Positions 52,988 through 62,290 of a stretch of 64,000 nucleotides of DNA are shown here, in pieces. The stretch comes from Akkermansiaceae bacterium (GTDB taxonomy: Bacteria > Verrucomicrobiota > Verrucomicrobiia > Verrucomicrobiales > Akkermansiaceae): assembly GCA_025363295.1 (NCBI GenBank), contig JANYEC010000076.1:1-64000 (forward strand), given 5' to 3'. The notes beneath the pieces are model-generated. The model did no database searches. It worked only from the letters and a program-made list of their open reading frames with translations, and was not told the origin of the DNA. A program made the translations under genes and the position numbers. Position 1 is the first letter of the stretch. Every line of letters begins with the position of its first letter.

Positions 52988-53503
52988 TTAGTTTTTCGAG
53001 GAATGGAGGTTGAGGGAGTAGTCTTCGAGGGCGATGACGGCGGGTTTGACAGGCATTTCGTCGAGGACGCGAAGCCATTCCCAAAACATGCCGCTGCGCG
53101 AGGCGGCGATGCCGCCCACCTTGCCAGCGAGGGAAAGGTCCTGGCAGGGGAAGCTGGCCCAGACGATGTCGCTTTGGGGAATAGAGGCTCCTATGACCTG
53201 CTCGATGGAACCGAGGTGGAAATGGTCGTCGCCGTGGTTGGCGGTGTAACTGGCAGCCTTTTTCGGGCAGATGTCGTTGGACTAGACCGGGACGCAGGCA
53301 TGAATGACTCCTTGGGTTACAAGGCCGCTGCCCGCGAAGAAATCGACAAAAGTTGGAATGATAGCTCTCAGGAATTCTTCTGAACAGTTTTTGGTAAGCA
53401 TGTCAACTTTGAAGACGAGTTGCGAATGATTAGAGAAAGATGCATTGTCGTGAAGTGGGAGTAGGGTACCTCCATCAGGGGGAAACTGGCTTGAAAACTT
53501 CAT
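52988..53503 (-). pseudogene. Cytosine-5 DNA methyltransferase remnant
   Basis: The minus strand from ATG at 53503 encodes the beginning of a C5-methyltransferase: FVDFFAGSGLVTQGV (SAM-binding motif I), an in-frame TAG at 53282-53284, then ASFPCQDLSLAGK (catalytic motif IV with the nucleophilic Cys) and GMFWEWLRVLDEM. It stops at 52988 with no motifs VI-X and no target-recognition domain. The gene is therefore doubly broken: nonsense codon and missing C-terminal two thirds. The neighbouring nuclease-like remnant suggests a dead type II restriction-modification system. Confidence 0.7.
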
Positions 53504-53819
53504 CCTGTGAAGATGATTTCACTGCCAAGACACCAAGGAAAAGAAGTTTTGCCAATCGGCACTTCACTAACCGGCAATTTGCCTTCCGGGCATCGCGCTT
53601 TTGGCTGCTTGCCGATTTATCATTCTTCCATTTGTGCGGTCTTCGACCCGAGATATTCCTAACAGAGTAACCCTAAATATGGGAGAACTGAAGCATCAAA
53701 TTGATCGGAAGATTTTCTGCCTCAAGAACGAGCAAGAATTCGTAAAAAAGGATCCATGTGGGTCCACTCTCCCAATCTAGCCCGGCACACCGGGGAAGGG
53801 TGGCGGACGAGGGCTTGTC
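53504..53819. other. Gene-free spacer
   Basis: No convincing gene in either direction. It holds ACTGCCAAGACACCAAGG at 53521-53538, an A/G-rich stretch of the type seen in degenerate intergenic repeats, and the promoter region of the fur gene. No terminator or RNA structure is obvious. Confidence 0.5.
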
Positions 53820-54278
53820 ATGGCAAACGAGCGAACCTACGCTGACATCGCTATGAATCCCATCGTCCAAGACACCATCGGCCGCTGTCGCGCTGCAGGA
53901 CTGCGCCGCACGAAGGCATTGGAAGAGCTCGTGACCACAATGCTGGAAAGCGAGCGACCGATGACTCTCGCCGAACTCACTGCGTCGAGGCGATTGACGG
54001 ACCAATGCGACAAAGCAACGGTTTTTCGCCTACTTCAGCGCCTCATCGAGCACGGAGTGGTCCGCCGATTGGGCCTCCACGAGCGCGCCGCTTATTTTAC
54101 TCTGTTAGTCCCAGGTCGCCATAGTGATTATCTGATTTGCACCAGTTGCGGGAGCATCGAGCCGATCCAAGCCCCCTGCCCCGTCCATCATCTGGAAGAC
54201 GAGATCCGCGAAAAAACTGGATTTCGGAACCTCTATCACGAGCTTGAGTTTTTCGGGGTTTGCCCGAAATGCGCGTGA
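53820..54278 (+). CDS. fur: Ferric uptake regulator family protein
   Basis: A 152-residue winged-helix repressor. The DNA-binding domain occupies residues 15-80 (LAELTASRRLTDQCDKATVF, FRLLQRLIEHGVVRR). The C-terminal dimerisation and metal domain contains GRHSDYLICTSCGSIEPIQA with the CxxC zinc site and a terminal ELEFFGVCPKCA with a second CxxC. This makes it a structural-zinc Fur-family protein; Fur, Zur and PerR cannot be told apart by eye. It could control the iron-type importer elsewhere in this window, but no Fur box was identified. Confidence 0.85.
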   Translation: MANERTYADIAMNPIVQDTIGRCRAAGLRRTKALEELVTTMLESERPMTLAELTASRRLTDQCDKATVFRLLQRLIEHGVVRRLGLHERAAYFTLLVPGRHSDYLICTSCGSIEPIQAPCPVHHLEDEIREKTGFRNLYHELEFFGVCPKCA

Positions 54279-54296
54279 GTTTTTACACCGCCACGG

Positions 54297-55244
54297 TCAT
54301 TCCCCTAACGCTAACACATGTGCCACTGCGGCAGATGCCAATCCGGCCGGATTGTAGCCGCCTTCGAGAACAGAGATAATTCTGCCTTGGCAAAATTTAT
54401 CTGCTAGAACGACGCTGCGGTGGGTGATTTCCGCGAATGTTTCATCGTCCCAACGCAGGCCGCCAATGGGATCGTCCTTGCGGGCGTCGAAGCCAGCGGA
54501 GATGAGCAGAAACTCGGGAGCGAAGGATTCAATGGCGGGTTCTAATTGGTTTCTCCATTCCGCTAGAGCCACTTCTCCATCGGTGTTTCCGGGGAGAGGA
54601 ATATTCAGCGTGGTTCCCTCGCCCGCGCCTTGGCCGTGCTCGGTGGCGAGGCCAGTGTACGGATAGATATTTTTCTCGTGCAGGGAAATGTAGAGCACGC
54701 TGGGGTCCTCGATAAAAATCGCTTCGGTGCCATTGCCGTGGTGTACGTCCCAGTCGATGATCGCAATTTTCCTGATGCCGTGTTTCAACTGAAGGTATCG
54801 AGCCGCTATAGCCACGTGATTAAAAATGCAGAAACCCATGCCACGAGTGGCAGTGGCATGGTGGCCCGGAGGTCGCACGGCGCAAAAGGCGGACGTCACT
54901 TCGCCGCGCATCACGGCGTCTGCGATCTCCAACACTGCGCCGGTGGCCTCGAGTGCGACGTCATAACTTTCCTCACAGATCGCGGTATCGCCGGTGCGCA
55001 GGACATCCGCGAATGTCTCAGTGTCTCGATAGACGAGATCGTGATAATAATGCTCGTGAACTAACAGTATTTCAGAAACGAGGGCACGCCGCCCTCGCAG
55101 ACGGACGATTTCATTTGGCAACTCTTCCAGCGCTGCTGCTAGAACATGATAGCGGTTCGCCGATTCCGGATGAAACATGCCCGTGTCATGCCGCTCGTAT
55201 GCCGCATTGTAATGCACACCAATTCTCTTCTCACCTGTTTTCAT
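54297..55244 (-). CDS. Histone deacetylase-family protein (acetyl-amide deacetylase)
   Basis: A 315-residue zinc hydrolase of the arginase/HDAC fold, related to acetoin-utilisation AcuC and acetylpolyamine amidohydrolases. CAVRPPGHHA carries the His-His catalytic pair, IIDWDVHHGNGTEAIF the zinc ligands and LISAGFDARKDDPIGGL the third Asp. The C-terminus has SVLEGGYNPAGL. It removes acetyl groups from a protein or polyamine. Its start overlaps the CoA-transferase/GNAT gene by four bases, implying joint expression. No other deacetylase partner is visible. Confidence 0.85.
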   Translation of the reverse strand: MKTGEKRIGVHYNAAYERHDTGMFHPESANRYHVLAAALEELPNEIVRLRGRRALVSEILLVHEHYYHDLVYRDTETFADVLRTGDTAICEESYDVALEATGAVLEIADAVMRGEVTSAFCAVRPPGHHATATRGMGFCIFNHVAIAARYLQLKHGIRKIAIIDWDVHHGNGTEAIFIEDPSVLYISLHEKNIYPYTGLATEHGQGAGEGTTLNIPLPGNTDGEVALAEWRNQLEPAIESFAPEFLLISAGFDARKDDPIGGLRWDDETFAEITHRSVVLADKFCQGRIISVLEGGYNPAGLASAAVAHVLALGE

Positions 55245-57127
55245 CGTTCAATCCGTTGGATATTTTTCCGTTCGAGAAATTTCTTCTGGCTGCGCAAAAT
55301 CGCCTCCACCGAAATCGTAAAGGTGCGCTCTTCATGGATCGACGAAGCCGATTCCACGCCACCTGCGGCAAGAAACAAGCCCGCCATCGCACGGTTATCG
55401 GGCATTACGCTGGCCCACAATTCGTTCACTTTTCGGCGCTTGGCCACCGTGGCAAGTTCGCCTAACAAAAAACCAGCCATACCGGAATGACGGGACGACT
55501 CGTGGACGACGAACGCAACCTCCGCACGCGTCCCATCAAGATCGCGATAGTAACGCCCGATGGCCCGCAACTCCTGCCTGCCGTGATCGTCTGCGAAAAT
55601 CCCCAGTGCGAGGTCCTTCGTCTGATCCACCGCTGCGAGTTTATAAGCGGATTCCCCCGTCATCGTGTCGCGCTGATAGCCGTATCTTAACCGGATCGTT
55701 TCCTCGTCGTGTGAGTAGAAAAACTCCTGCAAGGTTCGCATATCGCTCGGATGGAGCGGGCGGAGGAAAAACCTCATATTCTTAAATTTCACCCATGAGG
55801 ACTCGATGCCGTCACCACCCAAACCTGGTTCGGTGGGGGGCATCGTGAAAAACTTAGGCAGCCAGCCTCGCGCCTGCGCACCGGCTAACAGAGCCTCACG
55901 ATGATCCGGATGCGCCACTTCCACTAAGCGCGCCACCCTCTCGCGAATGCTGCGGCCATGAAGACTCGCCACGCCATACTCCGTCACCACGTGATGCACA
56001 TCGCCCCGGCCAGTGCAAACGCCGCTACCCTCACGCAATCCCGCGACGATGCGCGAGTGGCCATCCTCGTCCGATGTGGAGGTGAGGGCGATGATCGGAA
56101 ATCCATTTTTACTACGCCCCGCACCCCGGATGAAATCTTGAAGCGCACCCACTCCGCCGTAAAAACGATGTCCACTCGAATCCCTCACCACTTGTCCTGT
56201 TAGGTCAATTTCGCGTGCCCCATTGATCGCCACCATCCGGTCATTCCTCGCGATGCGGGCAGGATCATTCACCCAATCACTGGGATGAAACTCGATGTCT
56301 TCATTGCCATCGACGAATTGATAGAGTTGACGACTGCCTAACACATGACTCGCGATGATTTTTCCAGGCCGATAGTTTTTCTGCGACTGGTCCGCGGCCC
56401 CGCATTTCACGAGGTCCATCAGTGCATCATTGAAAACGCCCGAGTGAATCCCGAGATGACGGTGTTTTTTCAATGCCTTCAGCACCGCATCCGGGCTATT
56501 TCCAAGGCCGACCTGAAGCGTCGATCCGTCTTCGATCAACTGCGCGGCGTAGCGTCCCATCCGCGCGTATCGCTCGTCAAACACCGCTTTTCCCATTTCT
56601 GGCAATGCCGCGTCTCGCTCGATAAACCAGTGAATCTTCCGCGTGGAGATAAGGCTATCTCCGCAAGTCCGGGGCATCTGAGGATTGATCTGTGCAATGA
56701 CGATGCGCGCGCTGTCCGCCGCCGCTTTAACTACATCCACGCTCACGCCTAGCGAACAATTGCCGTTCGCGTCCGCAGGGCTCACTTGGATGAGCGCCAC
56801 ATCGATCGGCAGTGGACCGCCTTTGAAAAGCAGCGGAATCTCTGACATCGCACACGGAGTGTAGTCCGCATGGCCGCGTTCGACGGCATCGCGCAGAACG
56901 GGAGTTAGAAAAAACGAATTGGTGCGAAAAACCTGCTCATATTGAGGATCGATCCACGGGGCTTCACCAAGGCCGTTGATGTGCACAAGCTCCACGTCTT
57001 TAAAATGCGAGGCCATTCCTAACATGGAATGGATCAACGCGAATGGAACGGACGCCCCACCACCGAGGAACACCCGGCTTCCCGGGCGGATCAGCTGCGC
57101 CCAACCGCGTTCGTCGAGTGGTTTCAT
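55241..57127 (-). CDS. CoA-transferase/acetyl-CoA hydrolase fused to GNAT acetyltransferase
   Basis: A 628-residue protein. The N-terminal two thirds (residues 1-440) match the acetyl-CoA hydrolase/transferase (Cat1-type) family: PGSRVFLGGGASVPFA, MVAINGAREIDLTGQVV with the catalytic Glu, and TEYGVASLHGRSIRERVARL. Residues about 470-628 form a GNAT-type domain (MRFFLRPLHPSDMRTLQEFF, AEVAFVVHESSRHSGMAGFL). ATG at 57127 was chosen because MKPLDERGWAQL fits the family start. It overlaps the HDAC-like gene by four bases. The pairing of transferase, acetyltransferase and deacetylase suggests acetyl-group handling. Confidence 0.85.
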   Translation of the reverse strand: MKPLDERGWAQLIRPGSRVFLGGGASVPFALIHSMLGMASHFKDVELVHINGLGEAPWIDPQYEQVFRTNSFFLTPVLRDAVERGHADYTPCAMSEIPLLFKGGPLPIDVALIQVSPADANGNCSLGVSVDVVKAAADSARIVIAQINPQMPRTCGDSLISTRKIHWFIERDAALPEMGKAVFDERYARMGRYAAQLIEDGSTLQVGLGNSPDAVLKALKKHRHLGIHSGVFNDALMDLVKCGAADQSQKNYRPGKIIASHVLGSRQLYQFVDGNEDIEFHPSDWVNDPARIARNDRMVAINGAREIDLTGQVVRDSSGHRFYGGVGALQDFIRGAGRSKNGFPIIALTSTSDEDGHSRIVAGLREGSGVCTGRGDVHHVVTEYGVASLHGRSIRERVARLVEVAHPDHREALLAGAQARGWLPKFFTMPPTEPGLGGDGIESSWVKFKNMRFFLRPLHPSDMRTLQEFFYSHDEETIRLRYGYQRDTMTGESAYKLAAVDQTKDLALGIFADDHGRQELRAIGRYYRDLDGTRAEVAFVVHESSRHSGMAGFLLGELATVAKRRKVNELWASVMPDNRAMAGLFLAAGGVESASSIHEERTFTISVEAILRSQKKFLERKNIQRIER

Positions 57128-57338
57128 TTGCTGAACGCGATGTTGTTCTCCTCCAGGGCGATTGCAAGCCTCCGTCAATGGCTTGAGGCTCATCATCATT
57201 TGCGACTGACTTCATTTACCTCGCTCCGTTCCTCGCCCGTGTGCAGGGTCTCTGACAGCAGGCTTCAAAATAACTTCTCGCTTGATCGGGTGATTTTTGG
57301 AGCATGGTGGCTGTGGTTATCGATTGGTCCGTTCACTC

Positions 57339-58220
57339 ATGAAAATCCTTGCCCGCATCGCACTGGTCAGCGTAACGGTTTCAGCCGCTCACGCAGTGTC
57401 ATTGATCAACCTGAGTTTCACGGGATCGATGACTGCGATCCAGAAGCAGACATTTGTCGATGCTGCTGACTATTGGAACTCGGTCATCACTGGCTACGAT
57501 TTGGAATATGATTCCATCGGTGATAAGGTGCCACACAACCTCATGGTGGACGCATCCGTCCTGAGCATCGATGGCCTGAATGGGGTTTTGGGCAGTGCCG
57601 GACCAACAGATTTCACTTATTATGATAATAACCCCATTGGGCAGCCCACATCCGCACTCTATTACACCACTGCCGGGGTCATGGAGTTTGATTCGGCAGA
57701 CGTTGGTGGACTAATCACTGATAATTCATTTTATGGCGTTGTGCTGCATGAAATGGCGCACGTTCTGGGTCTCGGAACCTTGTGGAATACTAATAACAAT
57801 GTAAATAGCACGAGTTATGATCTTTATACTAATGGAAGTGGGCGATATACTGGCCCAAATGCTCTAGCCCAATGGCAAAGCGAATTCCTCCGTTCGGCTG
57901 ACACCTTCGTGCCCGTCGAGCTAGGCGGCGGTTCAGGCACGGCTAACGGACACTGGAATGAAGTGGATTTCGGTGCGGGAGATACAGGGATCGTTAGCAG
58001 CCTCACCGGGATGGATTTCTCCCACGAATTGATGACAGGCTGGGCATCCAACACATTTTTCGTCAGCCGCACAACGCTTGGCGCATTGGATGACCTCGGT
58101 TACACCGTGGATTATTCCAAGGCGGGTGTGGTGAATCACACCGTCGTCGTGCCCGAGGTTTCCAGCTTACTGCTGGGGCTCGGGGCACTCTTATCTACCG
58201 TCCTACACCGAAGGCGTTAG
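57339..58220 (+). CDS. PEP-CTERM zinc metalloprotease (HExxH family)
   Basis: A 293-residue exported protein. A signal peptide (MKILARIALVSVTVSAAHA) ends at about 19. The zinc motif VVLHEMAHVLGLGTLW is HExxHxxGxG at about residue 140, with SHELMTG and the later DDLGY as candidate further active-site segments. The C-terminus is PEP-CTERM-like: VPEVSSLLLGLGALLSTVL followed by HRRR, the signal cut by exosortase for surface display or extracellular matrix sorting. ATG at 57339 gives the signal peptide; 57297 would add non-conserved residues. No exosortase gene is in the window. Confidence 0.85.
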   Translation: MKILARIALVSVTVSAAHAVSLINLSFTGSMTAIQKQTFVDAADYWNSVITGYDLEYDSIGDKVPHNLMVDASVLSIDGLNGVLGSAGPTDFTYYDNNPIGQPTSALYYTTAGVMEFDSADVGGLITDNSFYGVVLHEMAHVLGLGTLWNTNNNVNSTSYDLYTNGSGRYTGPNALAQWQSEFLRSADTFVPVELGGGSGTANGHWNEVDFGAGDTGIVSSLTGMDFSHELMTGWASNTFFVSRTTLGALDDLGYTVDYSKAGVVNHTVVVPEVSSLLLGLGALLSTVLHRRR

Positions 58221-58229
58221 GGAAATCGA

Positions 58230-60089
58230 TTAGGCGACGGCGACTTCAATCTGTTTGTCAACGTCCTCGCGGAGATTCTCGATGATATAGTCTTGGCGAT
58301 CGGGAGTGTTCTTACCCATGTAGAATGCGAGTAATTCTTTCACGCCTTTACCTTCTTCATATTCTACATGGTCGAGGCGCATGTCAGAACCTATCATAAA
58401 GCTGAACTCGTCCGGTGAGATTTCACCGAGGCCTTTGAACCGCGTGATTTCGGCGGCTTTACCGAGCTTCGCCATTGCCTTCTTACGCTCTTCATCGTCA
58501 TAACAATAGATCGTTTCCTTTTTATTGCGGACGCGGAAGAGCGGAGTTTGAAGTATCCACAAATGACCATCGCGAATCATTTCAGGGAAAAACTGGAGGA
58601 AAAACGTTAGAAGTAACAGACGAATGTGCATGCCATCCACATCGGCATCGGTGGCGATGACGACTTTATTATAGCGTAGGTATTCGATACCGTCCTCAAT
58701 GTTCAGCGCCGCTTGGAGCAGAGCGAACTCTTCATTCTCATAAACGATTTTGCGCGGCAGGCTGTAGGTGTTGAGCGGCTTTCCGCGGAGTGAAAATACT
58801 GCTTGAGTTTCCACATCGCGGCTCTTGGTGATAGAACCAGAAGCTGAGTCACCTTCGGTGATAAAAAGCGTGGATTCCTCGCGCCGCTTGTGTTTGCTGT
58901 CGTAGCGCACGCGGCAGTCTCGGAGTTTTTTGTTATGAACCTTCGCTTGTTTCGAGCGTTCCCGAGCAAGTTTCTGAATGCCCTTGAGATCCTTGCGCTC
59001 ACGCTCGGCGGCCATAATCCGCTTCTGGATCGCCTCGGCGGTTTGGGGGTTCTTGTGAAGGTAGTTGTCGAGATTGGTCTTCAGGAAATTTCCGATAAAG
59101 GTGCGCAGCGACTCACCATCCGGCGCAATGCCGGCGGATCCAAGTTTGGTCTTCGTTTGCGATTCGAACACCGGTTCCATGATTCGCACACAGACCGCAG
59201 CCTCAATCCCGGCGCGGATATCCGAGGGCTCGTATTGTTTTTTATAGAAACCGCGAATAACGGCGACGAGCGCCTCCCGGAATGCGGTTAGGTGAGTTCC
59301 GCCTTGAGAAGTGTTCTGGCCGTTGACAAATGTATAGTATTCCTCGCCGCTCTCAGGAGTGTGGGTGAAGGCGATTTCTATATCTTTCCCGACGAGATGG
59401 ATCGGCGGATAGAGTGGCTCATTTTCCATTTCCTCGCGCAGCAAATCGAGCAAACCGTCCTTCGAGCGGAATTTCTTACCATTAAAATTGATCGTGAGCG
59501 CCGGATTCAGATAGGAATAATAACGGCACATTTTTTCCACGAACGGTTCTTTGAATTTCGCCTTCGCGGGGAAAATTGAGCGATCGAGTTCGAAGGCAAG
59601 GCGCGTGCCATTCGCCCCATCGTCACGGCGCGGATTTTTCATATCCACGGTGAGCACACCTTTCGAGAATTCGAGAGATTTCGTTTCACCCTCGCGCCAT
59701 GCTTGGATTTCAAAAAACGTGGAAAGCGCATTGACCGCCTTGATGCCAACGCCATTTAACCCGACGGATTTTTTGAACGCCTCGCTGTCATACTTCGCAC
59801 CGGTATTGATCATCGCCGCGCAGTCGAAAAGTTTCCCTAACGGAATCCCGCGCCCGAAGTCACGCACCTCCACACGGCCCTCCTCATCGATGTCCACGCG
59901 GACCTCTTTCCCGTAACCCATGATGTGCTCGTCGATGGAGTTATCCACTGCTTCCTTCAACAGGATGTAGAGGCCATCGTCGGGCGAGGAGCCATCACCG
60001 AGTTTGCCAATATACATGCCGGGCCTCATGCGGATGTGCTCGCGCCAGTCTAGGGATTTGATGTCGTCTTCGGTATAATCTGCGGCCAT
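58230..60089 (-). CDS. parE: Type IIA DNA topoisomerase ATPase subunit (ParE-like)
   Basis: A 619-residue GyrB/ParE protein. The GHKL ATPase domain has [21 protein letters not shown] (N-box), GRGIPLG and [16 protein letters not shown] transducer domain follows, then TOPRIM with [37 protein letters not shown] and a PLFRVRNKK segment. EGDSASGS replaces the EGDSAGGS of most gyrases, in the Bacteroidota/Verrucomicrobiota manner. Its partner subunit A is at 17475-19457. It comes after terC on the same strand with a gap of about 145 bases. Confidence 0.88.
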   Translation of the reverse strand: MAADYTEDDIKSLDWREHIRMRPGMYIGKLGDGSSPDDGLYILLKEAVDNSIDEHIMGYGKEVRVDIDEEGRVEVRDFGRGIPLGKLFDCAAMINTGAKYDSEAFKKSVGLNGVGIKAVNALSTFFEIQAWREGETKSLEFSKGVLTVDMKNPRRDDGANGTRLAFELDRSIFPAKAKFKEPFVEKMCRYYSYLNPALTINFNGKKFRSKDGLLDLLREEMENEPLYPPIHLVGKDIEIAFTHTPESGEEYYTFVNGQNTSQGGTHLTAFREALVAVIRGFYKKQYEPSDIRAGIEAAVCVRIMEPVFESQTKTKLGSAGIAPDGESLRTFIGNFLKTNLDNYLHKNPQTAEAIQKRIMAAERERKDLKGIQKLARERSKQAKVHNKKLRDCRVRYDSKHKRREESTLFITEGDSASGSITKSRDVETQAVFSLRGKPLNTYSLPRKIVYENEEFALLQAALNIEDGIEYLRYNKVVIATDADVDGMHIRLLLLTFFLQFFPEMIRDGHLWILQTPLFRVRNKKETIYCYDDEERKKAMAKLGKAAEITRFKGLGEISPDEFSFMIGSDMRLDHVEYEEGKGVKELLAFYMGKNTPDRQDYIIENLREDVDKQIEVAVA

Positions 60090-60234
60090 GAGGAAAATGT
60101 GTTACGGAAGTCCTAAACGCTTGCCGGGGCAGGTGCAAGGGTTGTGATGAATGTGGCTGGGTGTCTCGAGCGGAATGAATTCCGCGCTCCAATTGACGGG
60201 TCAGCTCGCATTCGAGATCTCTGATCATTTCCGA

Positions 60235-61049
60235 TCACCGTCCCAAAAGCTTCTTGAATGGCCACAGCAGCCAACCGATCAGCATGCTGGAGACCTTTGC
60301 ATAAAGGACCATCGGGACATTCGCGATTCGGAAAACAGGGCGGCACACCTGCCTCATTGGCGCGCTGCGAGCATACCAAATCGAGAGCGCTATAATGATT
60401 AGCACGCCGGAAAATTTGCCCACGGGACCAAAATGAATATGGGTGTGAAAGGCATACAGCGCGGACATTTCCACTAATAAAATCAGGCCCACATAGCCGA
60501 TGAGTAAAAATGCCGTGTGCTCGAGGATGGGATATTTCTCTACCATTTTTAAACTCACCGAGGCAAACAACCACAATGTTACAAGTCCAATACGAGACAC
60601 ACGCCCAGCACCACCACGCGGATGTCAGAACTCATCGCCACCGCCGCGACCACGTTATCCACGCTCAGGCTCAAATCCATTAGCTGAATCGCGATCACGG
60701 TGGACCAGAAAGTCCGCGCCTTGTGCGTTATCGTTTGGGAATCCTCCTCATTTGATGCGCAAAAGTGACTGAAATGCTCTGCCATCAAATGAATCAGGTA
60801 AAAGGCGCCGAGAAACTTAATCCACTCGTTCGCCATGATGAAGCCCACGAAAAACAACGCGACTCCCCGAAACACATAAGCTCCGGCCAGCCCGGTGCGC
60901 AGGGCCAGTTTCTTTTGATTTTCCGGCAGTTGAGATGCCAGCGTCGCGATCGCCAGCATGTTGTCCACCGAGAGCAAGCCCTCGATGATGATCAGCGAAA
61001 TGATGACCGGCGCAGCTTCGCGGAGTTGTAGGAGGATTTCAGCAATCAT
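60235..61049 (-). pseudogene. terC: TerC-family membrane protein, frameshifted
   Basis: The gene is split by a reading-frame shift at about 60590-60600. The first part (61049 to about 60579) has the TerC start IIISLIIIEGLLSVDNMLA and a second LMDLSLSVDNVVAAVA repeat. The second part (about 60600 to 60235) continues with LKMVEKYPILEHTAFLLIGY and VGKFSGVLIIIALSIWY. One inserted base in the GTGTGT tract on the minus strand would join them. TerC proteins are manganese or metal exporters. Whether this is a real inactivation, a programmed shift or a sequencing error cannot be told. Confidence 0.7.
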
Positions 61050-61227
61050 GGTTGAACCGCCGCGAAGCTGCCTCACTCGACAAGCGCATGCAAGAAGCGG
61101 ATTCATCACGGTGAATCACGCAGACAGAATCCCCCTCAAAGGCGTCGTGCCCCCACCCTCCGTCACCTTCCTTTACATGCCGGATCTTCGGTGTACTCTC
61201 TTTTCGCTGCTCACCACACCCCTCTCA

Positions 61228-61827
61228 ATGTTTCGTCAGCCCCGTCCCCCCGACCCTGACCAGGACCTCATCACGCGTGCCCAACAAGGCGATACGCGTG
61301 CCTTTGACGCCCTGATCCTCAAGTATGGCGATAAGCTTTACGGCCTCGTCTATAACATGACCTCTCACAAGGAGGACACCCATGATCTGCTGCAAGAGAT
61401 CTTCGCCCGCTCCTATCAATCGCTCGGAAAATTTCGCGGAGGCTCTACGTTTTACACTTGGATCTATCAGATAGCGGTCAATCTCACGCTCAATTTCCTC
61501 AAGAAACGCAAGCGCCGCGCGGGTTTGAGCCTGAATGATCTGAACTCATCCGTCCAACAAGACCCCGCTCTAATCGATACGACCCATGAAGCAAATCCGG
61601 AACGACAGACCAATCTAAACGAACTTCAGATAAAATTGAACGAAGCCATGATGAAATTGTCTGAACCCCACAGAATGGTTGTGACGATGTTTGACATCCA
61701 AGGCATGTCCCACGGGGAGATCGCCAAGGTGCTCAGCTCATCGGAAGGCACCATTCGTTCACGACTCCATTATGCGCATCTTCAACTTCAATCAGCCCTC
61801 CAAGATAGCTGGGAAGAAAGATTTTGA
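61228..61827 (+). CDS. ECF-type RNA polymerase sigma factor
   Basis: A 199-residue extracytoplasmic-function sigma factor. Region 2 starts DLITRAQQGDTRAFDALILK and includes EDTHDLLQEIFARSYQSLGK; region 4 has MMKLSEPHRMVVTMFDIQGM and EIAKVLSSSEGTIRSRLHYA. The spacing and length fit the RpoE-like class. ATG at 61228 was selected; a longer start at 61177 cannot be excluded. A GTG-started small membrane-protein gene and a PDZ-protein gene follow. Confidence 0.85.
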   Translation: MFRQPRPPDPDQDLITRAQQGDTRAFDALILKYGDKLYGLVYNMTSHKEDTHDLLQEIFARSYQSLGKFRGGSTFYTWIYQIAVNLTLNFLKKRKRRAGLSLNDLNSSVQQDPALIDTTHEANPERQTNLNELQIKLNEAMMKLSEPHRMVVTMFDIQGMSHGEIAKVLSSSEGTIRSRLHYAHLQLQSALQDSWEERF

Positions 61828-61881
61828 AAAATTGACTTGCATGTGGGGTTTATTTTTAATAATTCCTAATTATCAATCGCA

Positions 61882-62274
61882 GTGAAACCAACGGTCGAAC
61901 AAATCGGAAACCTGCTAGCCCTCAAGCGCCATGAGCGTCCTGATGAGGGTTACTGGCAGGATTTTCTTTGCGAATTTCATCACAACCAGCGCGAGCAAGC
62001 TGTGAAAAAAACTGGACTGATGAGTTTGATCGCACGTTTTTCCGCCACGTTTTCCGACCTTGGCCCATCCAAATGGGCTTACGGCGCTGGACTGGCCTAC
62101 GCAACCCTCACGGTTGCCTTTTTCCTCACTCCACGAGGCGTGGATGTAGAAAAAACTCCCGCAGCTCCGGTCAACTACCAAGTGGTTCCGGCACCTGCGC
62201 CTGCGGTCGAGCAACTCGACCAGCTGGACTTGAGTCCTTCGACTAAAGGGAGTGCGGGCGAACAGGTGTTCTAA
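61882..62274 (+). CDS. Small membrane protein, candidate anti-sigma factor
   Basis: A 130-residue protein starting at GTG 61882, with a cytoplasmic-like N-terminal part (about 65 residues), one transmembrane helix (SKWAYGAGLAYATLTVAFFL at about 65-85) and a Pro-rich periplasmic tail. The order sigma-membrane protein-periplasmic protease-like fits an anti-sigma factor such as RseA, but no anti-sigma motif is visible. Its stop lies 16 bases before the next gene. Assignment is based on position. Confidence 0.45.
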   Translation: MKPTVEQIGNLLALKRHERPDEGYWQDFLCEFHHNQREQAVKKTGLMSLIARFSATFSDLGPSKWAYGAGLAYATLTVAFFLTPRGVDVEKTPAAPVNYQVVPAPAPAVEQLDQLDLSPSTKGSAGEQVF

Positions 62275-62290
62275 TTCCGGAAATCCCGAA

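Noticed and set aside
60150..60190. Hairpin GAGCGGAAT / ATTCCGCGCTC after terC
   Set aside because: It has a mismatch and no T-run, and lies too far from the terC end to be called a terminator.
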